DNA of 64,000 nucleotides from Cedecea neteri (GCF_000757825.1 NZ_CP009451.1:682001-746000), one strand, 5' to 3'. Positions 10,498-20,606 are shown, counted from the first letter of the stretch. A program made the numbers and translations. Notes: generated from the sequence alone by a model not told the origin.

Positions 10498-11100
10498 ATG
10501 AAACTGTATTTCAAGCCCGGTGCCTGTTCCCTCTCCCCGCACATTATCCTGCGTGAGTCAGGTCTGGACTTTTCACTGGTAAAAGTTGACCTGGCGACCA
10601 AACGCACCGAAAACGGTGACGATTTCCTCGCCATTAACCCGAAAGGCCAGGTGCCTGCGCTGGTGCTGGATGACGGCTCTTTGCTGACCGAGGGCGTGGC
10701 TATCGTCCAGTATCTGGCAGATAAGGTTCCCGACCGCCAGCTGCTGGCACCGGCGGGCAGCATGACCCGCTACCACACGCTGGAGTGGCTGAACTATGTG
10801 GCGACCGAGCTGCATAAAGGCTTTTCTCCGCTGTTCAACCCGGCTACGCCAGAAGAGTTCAAGGCCGTGGTTCGCAAACAGCTGGAGAAGAAATTCCAGT
10901 ACGTGAACGAAGAGCTGAAGGACAAACAGTGGCTGATGGGCTCGCGCTTCACGGTGGTAGATGCCTACCTGTTCACCGTGCTGCGCTGGGCGTACGGCCT
11001 GAAGCTGGATCTGGCTGGCCTGACGAATATCGAAGCCTATGTTGAACGCATGAAGGCGCGCCCGGCAGTTTCTGCGGCGCTGACCGCCGAAGGGATTTAA
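10498..11100 (+). CDS. gstA: Glutathione S-transferase GstA (beta class)
   Basis: A 200-residue cytosolic glutathione transferase. The N-terminal thioredoxin fold begins [20 protein letters not shown], with the beta-class Cys10 that forms a mixed disulfide with glutathione. [14 protein letters not shown] and [14 protein letters not shown] form the glutathione-binding face, and the C-terminal half is the helical domain. The ATG at 10498, preceded by AAAGGAG, was chosen over longer in-frame reading because it gives the family's normal N-terminus. It converges on pdxY across a bidirectional terminator. Confidence 0.95.
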   Translation: MKLYFKPGACSLSPHIILRESGLDFSLVKVDLATKRTENGDDFLAINPKGQVPALVLDDGSLLTEGVAIVQYLADKVPDRQLLAPAGSMTRYHTLEWLNYVATELHKGFSPLFNPATPEEFKAVVRKQLEKKFQYVNEELKDKQWLMGSRFTVVDAYLFTVLRWAYGLKLDLAGLTNIEAYVERMKARPAVSAALTAEGI

Positions 11101-11117
11101 GTCATCCCTTAAAAGCA

Positions 11118-11141
11118 AAACGCCCTCAGCTGAGGGCGTTT
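11118..11141. terminator. Bidirectional terminator between gstA and pdxY
   Basis: A perfect palindrome, AAACGCCCTCAG and its complement CTGAGGGCGTTT, lies between two convergent genes, with A and T tracts on the two sides. Confidence 0.85.
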
Positions 11142-11146
11142 CTGTT

Positions 11147-12007
11147 TCAGAGCTTCACCGCGGTGAAGTAATGCTCAGGTTTGGCGATGCCGTCCTGAGC
11201 GGCAACGAGCTGGAGCTCGTATTCCGCCATGCGTTTGGTGACGATCATGATGTCGTACACCGCCGCCGTGACGTGCTCCAGCGCTTCACGCAGCGTCGCA
11301 CCCTGCAGCAGCTTAACCAGCAGCAGGCCGCTGGTCACATCGCCTACGCCAACCGGCTGACGTTCGCCGAAGTCCACCAGCGGGCGATGAATGTGCCACG
11401 CCTCTTCAGCCGTCACCAGCAGCATTTCAAAACGATCCTGCTGATAGCCCGCCCGGGCCAGGTGTTTCACCAGCACGATTTCTGGCCCCTGAGCGATAAG
11501 CTCGCGGGCCGTCGCGACGGCCTCGGCCACGTTGTTCACGCTGTGGCCGCTCAGAATTTCCAGCTCAATCAGGTTCGGCGCGATGATATCGCTGGCAGGC
11601 ATGGCGTAGCGCGTGTGGTATTCCGCCACGCCAGGCGCCACGATGCAGCCTTTTTCCGGATGGCCCATCACCGGGTCACAGAAGTATTTGGCGTTCGGGT
11701 TAGCCGCCTTCACCTGACGCACGATAGAGAGAATATGTTCGCCCTGCTCCGCCGAGCCCAGATAACCACTCAGCACCGCGTCACAACGCTGCAGCTGCCC
11801 TATATCCGCAATCCCCTGCACAATCTCGCTCAGGTGGCTGGCGGGCATTACGCTGCCGGTCCATTTCCCGTACTGAGTGTGGTTAGAGAACTGCACCGTG
11901 TTCAGCGGCCAGACGTTAGCGCCCAGGCGGCGCATCGGGAATTCGGCGGCGCTGTTGCCGGCATGACCAAATACCACATGGGACTGGATAGCAAGAATGT
12001 TTTTCAT
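11147..12007 (-). CDS. pdxY: Pyridoxal kinase PdxY
   Basis: A vitamin B6 salvage kinase that phosphorylates pyridoxal using ATP. Its 286 residues begin [19 protein letters not shown]. Ribokinase-like features include [13 protein letters not shown] and the anion-hole motif [15 protein letters not shown] near residue 220. The ATG at 12007 is used because in-frame sequence upstream runs into the tyrS terminator. It lies downstream of pdxH and tyrS on the same strand, as in E. coli, but the tyrS terminator at 12044-12072 separates it from them. Confidence 0.95.
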   Translation of the reverse strand: MKNILAIQSHVVFGHAGNSAAEFPMRRLGANVWPLNTVQFSNHTQYGKWTGSVMPASHLSEIVQGIADIGQLQRCDAVLSGYLGSAEQGEHILSIVRQVKAANPNAKYFCDPVMGHPEKGCIVAPGVAEYHTRYAMPASDIIAPNLIELEILSGHSVNNVAEAVATARELIAQGPEIVLVKHLARAGYQQDRFEMLLVTAEEAWHIHRPLVDFGERQPVGVGDVTSGLLLVKLLQGATLREALEHVTAAVYDIMIVTKRMAEYELQLVAAQDGIAKPEHYFTAVKL

Positions 12008-12043
12008 TTTTCTACTCGGGTATCGCCAGGTGTTGTGCTTGCT

Positions 12044-12072
12044 AAAAAAAAACACGGCGTAAGCCGTGCTTT
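12044..12072 (-). terminator. tyrS terminator
   Basis: Read on the minus strand, the stem CACGGC/GCCGTG with a TTAC loop is followed by nine T residues, 15 bases past the tyrS stop. Confidence 0.85.
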
Positions 12073-12086
12073 TCTATTCCGATAAC

Positions 12087-13361
12087 TTATTTCCAGCAGA
12101 CGAGGCAGTAGTTCTTTTTACCGCGACGCAGCAGGGTGTAACGGTTAAAGAGAATATCGCCTTCGGTGAAGGTGTATTCCGGGTCAGACTGTTTTTCACC
12201 GTTAATGGTAATGGCATTCTGAGAGATGGTTTTACGGGCCTGGCCACGGGATGGCTGCAGCTCGGAGTCCACCAGCGCCTGTTGCAGGTCGGCACCGCGT
12301 TCAATTTCAACCATCGGGACGCCGTCCTGAGCCAGCTGTTCGAAGTCTGCTTCGCTCAGGTCGCTCAGGTTGCCGTTAAACAGGCTGGCGGTAATACGTT
12401 TGGCGGCGGTCAGGCCTTCTTCGCCGTGAACCAGACGAGTCACCTGCTCTGCCAGCACGTACTGAGCACGAGGCGCAGCGCCGCTGTTCTTGTCTTCTTC
12501 TTCCAGGGCATTGATTTCCGCAATGTCCATAAAGGTGAAGAACTTCAGGAAGCGATAAACGTCGGCGTCCGCGGTGTTTATCCAGAACTGGTAGAATTTG
12601 TACGGGCTGGTTTTCTTCGGATCGAGCCAGACCGCGCCACCTTCGGTTTTTCCGAACTTGGTGCCGTCAGATTTAGTGATCAGCGGCACGGTCAGGCCGA
12701 AAGCCTGCTGCTGGTGCAGACGACGGGTCAGGTCGATACCGGAGGTAATGTTGCCCCACTGATCGGAACCGCCAATCTGCAGCACCACGCCGTGCAGTTT
12801 ATTCAGGCAGGCAAAATCGTAGCCCTGCAGCAGGTTGTAGGAGAACTCGGTAAAGGAAATCCCCACATCATCACGGTTCAGGCGCTGTTTTACGGCCTCT
12901 TTGTTAATCATCTGGTTAACAGAGAAGTGTTTGCCGATGTCGCGCAGGAAGGTCAGCACGTTCATGCCGCCAAACCAGTCATAGTTGTTAGCCGCGACGG
13001 CGGAGTTTTCACCGCAGTCAAAGTCGAGGAACGGCGCAACCTGGCGGCGAATTTTTTCCACCCACTCCTGCACGGTATCTTCGGTGTTCAGTTTGCGCTC
13101 AACGGCTTTAAAGCTTGGATCGCCGATAAGACCGGTCGCGCCGCCCACGAGGGCAACCGGCTTGTGGCCTGCTTCCTGAAAGCGTTTCAGGCACAGCAGC
13201 GGAACCAGATGGCCCAAATGCAAGCTGTCGGCGGTAGGATCGAAGCCGCAATAGAGTGCAATTGGCCCCTGCGCCAGTCGCTCTGCTAACGCATCCTCAT
13301 CCGTCACCTGGGCCACCAGGCCCCGCTCTTGCAATTGTTTTATCAAATTGATGTTCGACAT
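12087..13361 (-). CDS. tyrS: Tyrosyl-tRNA synthetase
   Basis: A class I aminoacyl-tRNA synthetase charging tRNA-Tyr. Its 424 residues match E. coli TyrS. The HIGH-type motif is LHLGHLVPL (about residue 48) and the KMSKS-equivalent is TKFGKTEGG (about 234). [13 protein letters not shown] binds tyrosyl-adenylate, and a C-terminal S4 RNA-binding domain follows. The start [14 protein letters not shown] is chosen by alignment; in-frame upstream residues are not conserved. It is upstream of pdxY and downstream of pdxH on the minus strand. Confidence 0.97.
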   Translation of the reverse strand: MSNINLIKQLQERGLVAQVTDEDALAERLAQGPIALYCGFDPTADSLHLGHLVPLLCLKRFQEAGHKPVALVGGATGLIGDPSFKAVERKLNTEDTVQEWVEKIRRQVAPFLDFDCGENSAVAANNYDWFGGMNVLTFLRDIGKHFSVNQMINKEAVKQRLNRDDVGISFTEFSYNLLQGYDFACLNKLHGVVLQIGGSDQWGNITSGIDLTRRLHQQQAFGLTVPLITKSDGTKFGKTEGGAVWLDPKKTSPYKFYQFWINTADADVYRFLKFFTFMDIAEINALEEEDKNSGAAPRAQYVLAEQVTRLVHGEEGLTAAKRITASLFNGNLSDLSEADFEQLAQDGVPMVEIERGADLQQALVDSELQPSRGQARKTISQNAITINGEKQSDPEYTFTEGDILFNRYTLLRRGKKNYCLVCWK

Positions 13362-13452
13362 CAAATTCTCCATCTCTATACGACTGCACCTTTGCCGGTA
13401 CACGGCTTTTCGCCCACTGGCGAAAGAATTCATTTTTAGGGCACATAGAATA

Positions 13453-13481
13453 AAGGGCTGGCGCAGTTAGCACCAGCCCTT
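13453..13481 (-). terminator. pdxH terminator
   Basis: A 9-bp stem, AAGGGCTGG with CCAGCCCTT, lies between pdxH and tyrS. On the minus strand the 3' arm ends in a short T-rich tract (CTTTATTCT). Confidence 0.7.
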
Positions 13482-13499
13482 AAGCTGAAAATCCTGGCT

Positions 13500-14156
13500 T
13501 TACGGCGCGAGGCGGTCTATTTTCCAGGCAGCTCCGTCGCGCTGGTAAAGGAAGCGGTCGTGCAGGCGGTGTTCGCCCCCCTGCCAGAACTCCATCTGTT
13601 CGATGCTGACGCGGTAGCCGCCCCAAAAACTCGGCAGCGGCACTTCGCCCTGCTGGAATTTCTGCTTCAGCTCAAGGAATTTGCTTTCAAGCACGCCGCG
13701 CGCGGAAATACGGCTCGACTGCTTCGACACCCAGGCGCCTATCTGGCTGTCCTTCGGGCGGCTGTGGAAGTATTTCAGTACCTCAAGCGTGGAAAGACGC
13801 TCGGCGGTGCCCTGTACCATCACCTGCCTGTCCAGCATATGCCACGGGAAGTGCAGGCTAATGCGCGGGTTCGTTTCAAGGTGATGCGCCTTACGCGAGC
13901 CAAGGTTGGTGTAAAACACCAGGCCTTTTTCATCAAAATGTTTCAGCAGCACGATGCGTTGATAGGGCTGGCCGTTTTCATCGACCGTCGCGACAACCAT
14001 CGCGGTAGGGTCAACGAGCTTCGCCTCACAGGCCTGGGCCAGCCAGCGTTCAAACAGCGGCAGCGGCGTGTCGGTGAGATCGTGGCGTCGCAGGCCACCT
14101 TTGGTGTATTCGCGGCGCAAATGTGCAATCTGTTGCAAAGAGTCGTTATCAGACAT
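13500..14156 (-). CDS. pdxH: Pyridoxine/pyridoxamine 5'-phosphate oxidase PdxH
   Basis: An FMN-dependent oxidase that makes pyridoxal 5'-phosphate. It has 218 residues, the E. coli length. Recognisable segments are the [13 protein letters not shown]-terminus, [18 protein letters not shown] (phosphate and FMN contacts), [16 protein letters not shown] and the C-terminal WRIDRLAP-like end (here AWKIDRLAP). It lies upstream of tyrS and pdxY, giving a B6 salvage neighbourhood. Confidence 0.96.
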   Translation of the reverse strand: MSDNDSLQQIAHLRREYTKGGLRRHDLTDTPLPLFERWLAQACEAKLVDPTAMVVATVDENGQPYQRIVLLKHFDEKGLVFYTNLGSRKAHHLETNPRISLHFPWHMLDRQVMVQGTAERLSTLEVLKYFHSRPKDSQIGAWVSKQSSRISARGVLESKFLELKQKFQQGEVPLPSFWGGYRVSIEQMEFWQGGEHRLHDRFLYQRDGAAWKIDRLAP

Positions 14157-14213
14157 GGCGTTACGTCAGGCTATCCTCGGGTGGAGCTATTGTGCTCTCC
14201 ACCCTAAGAAATC

Positions 14214-14537
14214 TCAACGTTTGGCCGTTTGCAACTGGCAATTATTCAGCACGATGTTGTCTTTACGATAGACCGTCGCGCCTTCACCCTTGGACCAGAA
14301 AACGTAAACGCCGTCGGTATAACGCGCCCCGGAGGCGGAAAGTCCCTGAGTCAGGGTCAATAGCTGGTTGTCGTAGACAAAGCTCACCTGCTGTTTGTCG
14401 TTATTCAGCTTCACGGTCAACGGCTTTTCGTCGCACTGGTAGACCAGCGTATCGGTATGCATTTTTTCGAGAAAGGCGTTGTAGTAGCTGCAGCCGGCGA
14501 GCAGCAGTGGAAGGGTGACAGCAAGCAGTTTTTTCAT
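14214..14537 (-). CDS. mliC: Lysozyme inhibitor lipoprotein MliC
   Basis: A membrane-bound inhibitor of C-type lysozyme. Its 107 residues begin with a lipoprotein signal, [16 protein letters not shown], putting the lipidated cysteine at residue 16. The mature domain has two further cysteines (YQCDE and NNCQLQ) that form the conserved disulfide, and the inhibitory loop region [10 protein letters not shown]. It is on the minus strand between anmK and pdxH, as in E. coli. Confidence 0.93.
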   Translation of the reverse strand: MKKLLAVTLPLLLAGCSYYNAFLEKMHTDTLVYQCDEKPLTVKLNNDKQQVSFVYDNQLLTLTQGLSASGARYTDGVYVFWSKGEGATVYRKDNIVLNNCQLQTAKR

Positions 14538-14628
14538 CTGAGTATCCTGAAGATCTTCTTATCCCTGGAGGGCCTGCGCCCTCCTTTACGCCTTCAGTTT
14601 AGCGGCTACGGGAAGAAAATAATTTCAG

Positions 14629-15753
14629 TTAACTCTGATTATGGCGAGGATTTGCCGGATAAATGGCGCCAAGTATCGTTGGCTCAGAGGCGCCGGTCAC
14701 CGAAGGAAGATTCCCCGGCAGGCCGGACATCGTGCGATACGCCAGCCAGGCAAAGGCCAGAGCTTCCATATCGTCCCCGCTGATCCCGGCCTCGTCGGTT
14801 GTCGTGACTTCAATTCCCGGCAACAGCGCGGCAAGACGGGCCATCAGCAGCGGGTTACGGCTGCCACCACCGCACACCATTACGCGCTCACAGCCGCCGC
14901 TCAATAACACCTGCTCGGCGATGGTTGTGGCGGTCAATTCAGTGAGCGTGGCCTGCACATCTTCCCCGGCAAGCGCGGGGAACCTGGCCAGCTGGCGCTC
15001 AAGCCAGCCATAGTTAAAGTATTCACGTCCGGTGCTTTTAGGCGCGGGGGCAGAGAAATAAGGGTCGCTGAGCATCTGCTGCAGTAACGGAATGATGACT
15101 TTTCCGCTGCTCGCCCACTCGGCGTCTTTATCGTAGCCTTTCCCCCGCTGCCGCCAGATCCAGGCATCCATCAGCATGTTGCCAGGGCCCGTATCGTAAC
15201 CTCTGACCGGTTGGTCGGGGATCAGCAACGAGAGGTTGGCAATGCCGCCAATATTGAGCACCATCCGGCGTTCTACCGGATGAGCCAGCAGCGCCTGATG
15301 GAACGCGGGCACCAGCGGCGCGCCCTGCCCGCCCAGCGCCATGTCGCGACGGCGGAAATCCCCCACCACGGTGATGCCGGTCAACGCGGCGATTTGGTTA
15401 TTATCGCCAATCTGCAGCGTGTGGGCAGCTTCGCCGTGCGGTTCGTGCCAGACGGTTTGCCCGTGACAGCCAATGGCCGTCACGTCTTCAGGCCGGAGCC
15501 CTTCGCGTTTTACCAGGATTTGAACCGCCTCGGCGAACAATTTTCCAAGCCGATTGTCCAATTGCCCGAACTGGGACAGCGTGAGCTGCTGCCCCTGACA
15601 CACGGCAAGAACGGCGTTTTTGATGGCCAGCGGCATCGGGTGACTGTAGCTCGCCTGCTGGACGACCAGGTGTTCGTCGATAGCGGCCAGCACCACATCG
15701 ATGCCATCCAGACTGGTGCCTGACATCACGCCAATATAGCGACCTGATTTCAT
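14629..15753 (-). CDS. anmK: Anhydro-N-acetylmuramic acid kinase AnmK
   Basis: A murein recycling enzyme that hydrolyses and phosphorylates anhydro-MurNAc to MurNAc-6-phosphate. It has 374 residues. The N-terminal phosphate loop is [14 protein letters not shown]; other family motifs are [29 protein letters not shown] and [12 protein letters not shown]. The ATG at 15753 is preferred over GTG at 15759 because the GTG overlaps the Shine-Dalgarno AAGGAG and E. coli AnmK starts at the matching methionine. Confidence 0.95.
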   Translation of the reverse strand: MKSGRYIGVMSGTSLDGIDVVLAAIDEHLVVQQASYSHPMPLAIKNAVLAVCQGQQLTLSQFGQLDNRLGKLFAEAVQILVKREGLRPEDVTAIGCHGQTVWHEPHGEAAHTLQIGDNNQIAALTGITVVGDFRRRDMALGGQGAPLVPAFHQALLAHPVERRMVLNIGGIANLSLLIPDQPVRGYDTGPGNMLMDAWIWRQRGKGYDKDAEWASSGKVIIPLLQQMLSDPYFSAPAPKSTGREYFNYGWLERQLARFPALAGEDVQATLTELTATTIAEQVLLSGGCERVMVCGGGSRNPLLMARLAALLPGIEVTTTDEAGISGDDMEALAFAWLAYRTMSGLPGNLPSVTGASEPTILGAIYPANPRHNQS

Positions 15754-15900
15754 CGTCACTCCTTATTCTCGCCGGGGCGGTAAATTAATGCGCTTAAATT
15801 AGCACGCAATATCATGATTTATTAATAATTTTTATTAATAATCTGTGTCAGCTGCCGTAACAGGCGGGCTGCGCCTTAAGCCAAATTAGCAAAGCGCAGC

Positions 15901-15917
15901 GGTTTAATTGTTGTTAA
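15901..15917 (+). promoter_or_regulatory. Candidate PhoP box upstream of slyB
   Basis: GGTTTA-N5-TGTTAA matches the PhoP direct-repeat consensus (T/G)GTTTA-N5-(T/G)GTTTA at 11 of 12 positions. It is 128 bp before the slyB start. SlyB is a known PhoP-regulated lipoprotein in E. coli and Salmonella, which supports the call. Confidence 0.5.
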
Positions 15918-16044
15918 AGACGTTTGATTTACTATTTTTACAGGATTGTTGTAGAACAAACATGAACTATGGCCAGGAATTGCCATATAATTTAGCCATA
16001 ACGGATGCTCACCGAGCGTTGATGGGTTCACAGGAGAGGTACAA

Positions 16045-16509
16045 ATGATTTCACGTATTTTGGCAGTTTCACTGGTTGCTCTGACCCTGGCTGGCTGTGC
16101 CAACGAAGGGCTGTCCGGCGATGTTTACGACGCGTCCGAAGCTAAACAGGTAAGAACCGTGACTTACGGTACCATTACCCACGTTCGCGCCGTCACCATT
16201 AAAGGCAGCGACGGCAACAGCACTATCGGTGCCATCGGTGGTGCAGTACTGGGCGGTCTGTTGGGTAACACCGTCGGCGGCGGCACCGGGCGCACCCTGG
16301 CTACCGCTGGCGGCGCCGTAGCAGGCGGCCTGGCTGGCGACGCCATCGGCGGCGCAGCGGGCAACAGCAAAGGCGTTGAGCTGGAAATCCGTAAAGATGA
16401 TGGTCAAACCATCATGGCCGTGCAGAAACAGGGTGATACCCGTTACTCCGTTGGCCAGCGTGTTGCCATCTCCGGCAGCGGCAACAGCATCACCGTTGCG
16501 CCACGCTAA
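16045..16509 (+). CDS. slyB: Outer membrane lipoprotein SlyB
   Basis: A 154-residue lipoprotein with signal peptide and lipobox LTLAGC (lipidated cysteine near residue 18). The glycine-zipper region GAIGGAVLGGLLGNTVGGG and a second glycine-rich stretch are the membrane-inserting core of the Pcp/SlyB family, and GVELEIRKDDGQTIM precedes the C-terminal SH3-like part. In PhoP-regulated enterobacteria SlyB stabilises the outer membrane under cation stress. A clear AGGAG Shine-Dalgarno precedes the ATG. Confidence 0.95.
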   Translation: MISRILAVSLVALTLAGCANEGLSGDVYDASEAKQVRTVTYGTITHVRAVTIKGSDGNSTIGAIGGAVLGGLLGNTVGGGTGRTLATAGGAVAGGLAGDAIGGAAGNSKGVELEIRKDDGQTIMAVQKQGDTRYSVGQRVAISGSGNSITVAPR

Positions 16510-16527
16510 GACAACGCAAAATGATTT

Positions 16528-16550
16528 AAGGCCCGCATTGCGGGCCTTTT
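16528..16550. terminator. Bidirectional terminator between slyB and the sulfur-operon end
   Basis: The stem AAGGCCCGC/GCGGGCCTT followed by T residues on the plus strand and A residues upstream lies between convergent slyB and the binding-protein gene at 16554. Confidence 0.85.
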
Positions 16551-16553
16551 CTG

Positions 16554-17447
16554 TTAGTAAGTAATGCCGGGTGGATTCACCTCCGACTGAGTAACGGCTT
16601 CTCCCTGCTCTCCCCACCTCGCCAGAACCTGCTGATATTCCCCACGTTGAATTGCGCCATCCAGCGCCGCCTGCAGCGCATATACCAGCCCGTTTCCCTT
16701 CTTCGTTGTTGTCGCCACATAAGCCTTTTTCGGCCCCAGCCCAACCACCCGCGTTGTCCCGGTTAGGGCAGCTTTATACGCCGTAATGGACTGCGGGCCA
16801 AAAAACACTTCGGCCCGGCCAGATTGAATATAAAGGTTCGCGGAAGCGTCGTCGGTAACGTAGACGGGCAAGGCAGGTTCACGCCCGGCGCGTTCGTTTT
16901 CCGCATTCCAGCCGAGCAGAATGCGCTCCTGATTGGTTCCAGCGCCCACGATGACTTTGCGCCCGGCGAGATCTTCTGCCTTACCAATCACCTGAATCGG
17001 GCTGCTGGCCTTCACCGCAAAAGAGAGCGAGTCCACGCGATAGGTCGCAAAATCAAATTTCTCTTTACGCTGCTCGGTTACGGCAATATTCACCAGCGCT
17101 ACGTCATAACGTCCGGAGGTAATGCCCAGCGGCCAGTCCTCCCACGCGGTGGGCACCAGCTTTAGCTTCAGGCCCAGGCTATTCGCCAGCAGGCGGGCAA
17201 TATCCGGGTCGCTGCCTATACGCGTGCGGTTATCGCTTGCCAGCAGCGCCAGCGGCGGAGAGTTAAGTGCGGAAATAGCCACCGTCAGCGTACCCGGCTC
17301 AACAAAATGATAGCCAGCAGGAATTTTGGCGATGGCCTGCTCGTCCCGTGCGACGCTGAGCGGTTTTTCATTGGCGGCCAGGTTGATATCCGCCTGCGCC
17401 GATGTCACTGAAGCACAGGCTAACAGCGCAATTAATCGATATTTCAT
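16554..17447 (-). CDS. ABC transporter substrate-binding protein, amino-acid/cystine type (distal copy)
   Basis: A 297-residue periplasmic binding protein with a signal peptide ending near ADINLAANE (cleavage about residue 19). The type 3 solute-binding fold is shown by VPTAWEDWPLGITSGRYDVAL and EKFDFATYRVDSL. It is a clear paralogue of the binding protein at 19662, with more than half of positions matching by eye, which recalls TcyJ and TcyK of Bacillus. It is the last gene of the leftward operon, one base after the ATPase gene. The substrate is inferred to be a cystine-like or S-modified cysteine compound. Confidence 0.82.
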   Translation of the reverse strand: MKYRLIALLACASVTSAQADINLAANEKPLSVARDEQAIAKIPAGYHFVEPGTLTVAISALNSPPLALLASDNRTRIGSDPDIARLLANSLGLKLKLVPTAWEDWPLGITSGRYDVALVNIAVTEQRKEKFDFATYRVDSLSFAVKASSPIQVIGKAEDLAGRKVIVGAGTNQERILLGWNAENERAGREPALPVYVTDDASANLYIQSGRAEVFFGPQSITAYKAALTGTTRVVGLGPKKAYVATTTKKGNGLVYALQAALDGAIQRGEYQQVLARWGEQGEAVTQSEVNPPGITY

Positions 17448-17448
17448 G

Positions 17449-18222
17449 TCACAGCACCTTCGATAAAAACTGCCGGGTACGTGGATGCTGCGGGCGATTC
17501 AACACTTCGTCGCTGCTGCCCTGCTCAACAATTTTGCCGTCCACCATAAACACCACCTGGTCGGCCACCTCGCGCGCAAACCCTATTTCGTGGGTGACCA
17601 CCACCAGCGTGGTGCCCGAACTCGCCAGCCTTTTAATCACGTCCAGTACTTCGCCTACCAGCTCGGGATCGAGCGCGGAGGTGGGTTCATCAAACAGCAT
17701 TACGCGCGGGCTAAGCGCCAGAGCGCGGGCAATGGCAATACGCTGTTGCTGGCCGCCGGATAAATGCCGCGACCACGCGTCAGCTTTATTCCGCAGCCCG
17801 ACCACATCGAGCAGCTCATACGCGCGCTCAACCGCCTCTTTGCGGCTCAGCTGTTTATGGGCCACCGGCGCTTCAATCAGGTTTTCCAGCACCGTCATAT
17901 GGGGGAAAAGGTTGAAGTTCTGAAAGACATAGCCGACGTTGGCTCGCTGGCGCAGGATCTCCTTTTCTTTAAGCTCATACAGCTTGTCTCCTTTAAGGCG
18001 ATAGCCAATGTAATCGCCGTCAATCTGGATAAAGCCCTCATCCACGCGCTCAAGGTGGTTGATGCTGCGCAGCAGCGTAGATTTCCCGGAGCCCGATGGG
18101 CCGAGAATGACGGTTACCGTGCCCGGCGGTATCTCCAGCGAAACATCGTCCAGCGCCTTATGGCGTCCAAAGTATTTGCTGACGCCGGTAATAGAGATGT
18201 GGCCATTATGAGAGGTTGGCAT
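17449..18222 (-). CDS. Polar amino-acid ABC transporter ATP-binding protein
   Basis: A 257-residue ABC ATPase. The Walker A GPSGSGKSTL (about residue 40), signature LSGGQQQRIAIARAL (about 154) and Walker B MLFDEPTSALDPE are intact, followed by the switch histidine in VVTHEIGFA. It belongs to the GlnQ/TcyN subfamily of amino-acid importers. Its start overlaps the end of the permease gene by 17 bp, so translation is likely coupled. Confidence 0.9.
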   Translation of the reverse strand: MPTSHNGHISITGVSKYFGRHKALDDVSLEIPPGTVTVILGPSGSGKSTLLRSINHLERVDEGFIQIDGDYIGYRLKGDKLYELKEKEILRQRANVGYVFQNFNLFPHMTVLENLIEAPVAHKQLSRKEAVERAYELLDVVGLRNKADAWSRHLSGGQQQRIAIARALALSPRVMLFDEPTSALDPELVGEVLDVIKRLASSGTTLVVVTHEIGFAREVADQVVFMVDGKIVEQGSSDEVLNRPQHPRTRQFLSKVL

Positions 18223-19132
18223 GAATCGGCTCCTGCGATACGACGGCTGTGGACGGCGCCGCGCTGCGGGCGGTACGCGTTTGGTTGATGGCCGAACGAC
18301 GCTCGCTGCGGGCCAGGGAACGCTCCACCAGATACTGAATGAGCGACAGCACGCTGGTAATCACCAGGTACCAGACGGCCGCCACCATCAGCAGCGGGAT
18401 AACCTGCTGGGTGCGGTTGTAGATCATCTGGATGGTATAAAACAGCTCAGGCATCGCCAGCACGTAAACCATCGCCGTACCTTTGGCCAGGCTGATGATT
18501 TCATTGAACCCGGCGGGCAGGATCGTACGCAGCGCCTGGGGCAGAATAATCCTCACGGTACGCCGCCAGGCGGGCAACCCCAGCGCGGCAGCAGCTTCAT
18601 ATTGCCCGTGGTCCACGCCCAAAAAACCGCCGCGTACGATCTCTGCCGTGTAGGCGCTTTGTACCAGCGTCAGCCCGACAACCGCCGTCGAAAATTGCCC
18701 CAGCACGTTAATCGTGTCGTAGCTACCCCAGACAATGCTGGTGAAGGGAATGCCAAGCGAAAGCTTGTCGTACAGATAGGAGAAGTTGTAGAGCACGATC
18801 AGCACCACAATCAGCGGCAGCGAGCGGAACAGCCAGATGTAGCTCCAGGCCAGGCTGTTCAACAGCCAGGAAGACGAAAGCCTGGCCAGCGCGAGCAGGC
18901 CGCCAAGTATGACGCTCAGTACCGTGCCCAGCAGCGTCAGCAGTAAGGTTTGCCCCAGCCCCTCAAGGATAACCGGGTTAAAAAACCATTGCGCAAAAAC
19001 GCCCCATTCCCAGCGAGGATTAAACGCGACGGATTGCACCACCACCGCCAGCACGAACAGCGCTATTAAAGCGCCCACGGTACGTAACGGGTAACGCGCG
19101 GGCACCACTTTGATGGTTTCAGAAGGTTTCAT
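18206..19132 (-). CDS. Polar amino-acid ABC transporter permease
   Basis: A 308-residue inner membrane protein with an N-terminal cytoplasmic extension, one helix near residues 17-35 and a core of about five more helices. The EAA loop that contacts the ATPase is recognisable as EAAAALGLPAWRRTVRIILP (about residue 180). Only one permease gene is present, so the membrane channel is probably a homodimer, whereas the Bacillus tcy system has two permeases. A low-complexity, Ser/Thr/Ala-rich C-terminal tail follows the last helix. Confidence 0.88.
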   Translation of the reverse strand: MKPSETIKVVPARYPLRTVGALIALFVLAVVVQSVAFNPRWEWGVFAQWFFNPVILEGLGQTLLLTLLGTVLSVILGGLLALARLSSSWLLNSLAWSYIWLFRSLPLIVVLIVLYNFSYLYDKLSLGIPFTSIVWGSYDTINVLGQFSTAVVGLTLVQSAYTAEIVRGGFLGVDHGQYEAAAALGLPAWRRTVRIILPQALRTILPAGFNEIISLAKGTAMVYVLAMPELFYTIQMIYNRTQQVIPLLMVAAVWYLVITSVLSLIQYLVERSLARSERRSAINQTRTARSAAPSTAVVSQEPIHANLS

Positions 19133-19141
19133 CGTTATTCC

Positions 19142-19651
19142 TCATGCCGTTTTGCTCAGGCTTTCCAGCGATAAAATTTTGGTGAACCGCAGCCGTCCGT
19201 CGTGGGGAGGCTGGCTGAACGTTTCCGGGTCAACCTCCAGGCTGAACTGCGGATCGTAGCCTTCGCTCAGGTAAAGCCTGACCGCCTCCGGCTGGCGAAA
19301 ACCGGTGGTCAGATAGATGCGACCATAGCCCGCCTGAAGCGCAAAGCGTTCCAGCTCTCGCACGACACGCCCGGCCAGCCCCTGCTTTCGCAGCGTGCTT
19401 TTTGTCCAGATGCGCTTAATCTCTGCGGTTTGCGGGTCGTAAGGCTTGTAGGCACCGGTGGCAATAATTTCGCCTTCCCGCTCAAGCACGATAAAAATGC
19501 CCTGCGGGGGGAGATACCACTCGGTAAGCTCGACCTCCGCATCGCGCGAGAAAAAATCCCCGTAGCGGGCAGCGTATTCGCCAAAGAGCCCGCTAATAAT
19601 GGGCTGCAGCTCAGGCGCTTCCGGGGACAAAACGCGAAAACGTTCGCTCAT
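19142..19651 (-). CDS. GNAT-family N-acetyltransferase
   Basis: A 169-residue acetyl-CoA-dependent acetyltransferase. Motif A is visible as IKRIWTKSTLRKQGLAGRVV near residue 95, containing the R/Q-x-x-G-x-G/A pyrophosphate loop, and GFRQPEAVRLYLSEGY is the C-terminal motif B. Its position among importer, monooxygenase and M20 deacylase genes matches YtmI (SnaA) and YxeL, which N-acetylate S-modified cysteines before oxidation. The role is inferred from context. Confidence 0.83.
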   Translation of the reverse strand: MSERFRVLSPEAPELQPIISGLFGEYAARYGDFFSRDAEVELTEWYLPPQGIFIVLEREGEIIATGAYKPYDPQTAEIKRIWTKSTLRKQGLAGRVVRELERFALQAGYGRIYLTTGFRQPEAVRLYLSEGYDPQFSLEVDPETFSQPPHDGRLRFTKILSLESLSKTA

Positions 19652-19661
19652 ATCTGCCTCC

Positions 19662-20594
19662 TCAGTCGCCTAAACCGGCGGGATTAATTTCCGAGGCAGG
19701 AATACTTTCCACGCCCTCGCCCCAGCGGTTCAGCACCCTGGCGTAGTCGCCCTGCTGAATAGCGCCGTTGAGCGCCGTTTGTACTGGCTCAACCAGGCCG
19801 CTGCCTTTTTTCAGCGTCACCGCAATGTGCGCAGCCTTCGGCCAGCCGCCGTCGACGCTGCCCACCAGCTTCGTCTGCCCGGTCAGCGCCGCTTTCCAGG
19901 CCCCGGTGACGTTTGGCCCAAACCAGGCATCCGCCCGGCCGGACTGCAGTGCAAGCGTTAGTGCCGCATCATCTTTGGTGTACACCGGGGTAAAAGGCTT
20001 CAGGCCTTTCTTCTGGTTTTCAGCGTTCCATGCCAGCAGGATAGCTTCCTGATTGGTGCCTGAACCCACGACGACGCGCAGCCCGGCAATCTCTTGCGCA
20101 CGGCTGATGGATTTTATCGGGCTGTTGGCTTTGACGTAAAAGCCCAGGGAGTCTTTGCGATAGGTAGCGAAATCGAACTTCTCTTTGCGATCTTTGGTGA
20201 CGGTAATATTGCTGATCGCGGCATCATATTTCCCGGAAACCACGCCCAGCGGCCAGTCTTCCCAGGACGTGGGCACCACGTTAAGCTCAAGTCCGAGGCT
20301 GTCGGCCACCAGGCGTGCAATATCCACCTCGCTGCCGAGCAGGGTTTTATTATCATCAGAAAAAACCGTCAGCGGCGGCGAGTTCAGCGCCGCCACTGCC
20401 ACGGTAAACTTACCGGGAACGGCAAAATGGTAGTCTTTGGGTAACTGCGCGATGGCCTGCGGGTTTTTAGCGGTATTTACCGGCGCTTTGTTCGCCTCAA
20501 GGCTCACGCCGGTTCCGTTGATGGTGACGTCGTTCGCCCAGGCAAGCGGGGTCCATGCCAGCGCAATGGCCAGCAACAGCGATGTTTTTTGCAT
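19662..20594 (-). CDS. ABC transporter substrate-binding protein, amino-acid/cystine type (proximal copy)
   Basis: A 310-residue secreted binding protein with a signal peptide ending around PLAWANDV (cleavage about residue 20). Segments FSDDNKTLLGSEVDIARLV, VPTSWEDWPLGVVSGKYDAA and EKFDFATYRKDSLGFYVKA define a type 3 periplasmic binding fold. It lies between the GNAT and the large monooxygenase genes and is paralogous to the binding protein at 16554. The two probably feed the single permease with related ligands. Confidence 0.83.
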   Translation of the reverse strand: MQKTSLLLAIALAWTPLAWANDVTINGTGVSLEANKAPVNTAKNPQAIAQLPKDYHFAVPGKFTVAVAALNSPPLTVFSDDNKTLLGSEVDIARLVADSLGLELNVVPTSWEDWPLGVVSGKYDAAISNITVTKDRKEKFDFATYRKDSLGFYVKANSPIKSISRAQEIAGLRVVVGSGTNQEAILLAWNAENQKKGLKPFTPVYTKDDAALTLALQSGRADAWFGPNVTGAWKAALTGQTKLVGSVDGGWPKAAHIAVTLKKGSGLVEPVQTALNGAIQQGDYARVLNRWGEGVESIPASEINPAGLGD

Positions 20595-20606
20595 AGTCGT
20601 TTCTCT

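Noticed and set aside
12066..13289. 407-codon plus-strand frame opposite tyrS
   Set aside because: It is antisense to an unmistakable tyrosyl-tRNA synthetase gene, with no ribosome site or recognisable domain.
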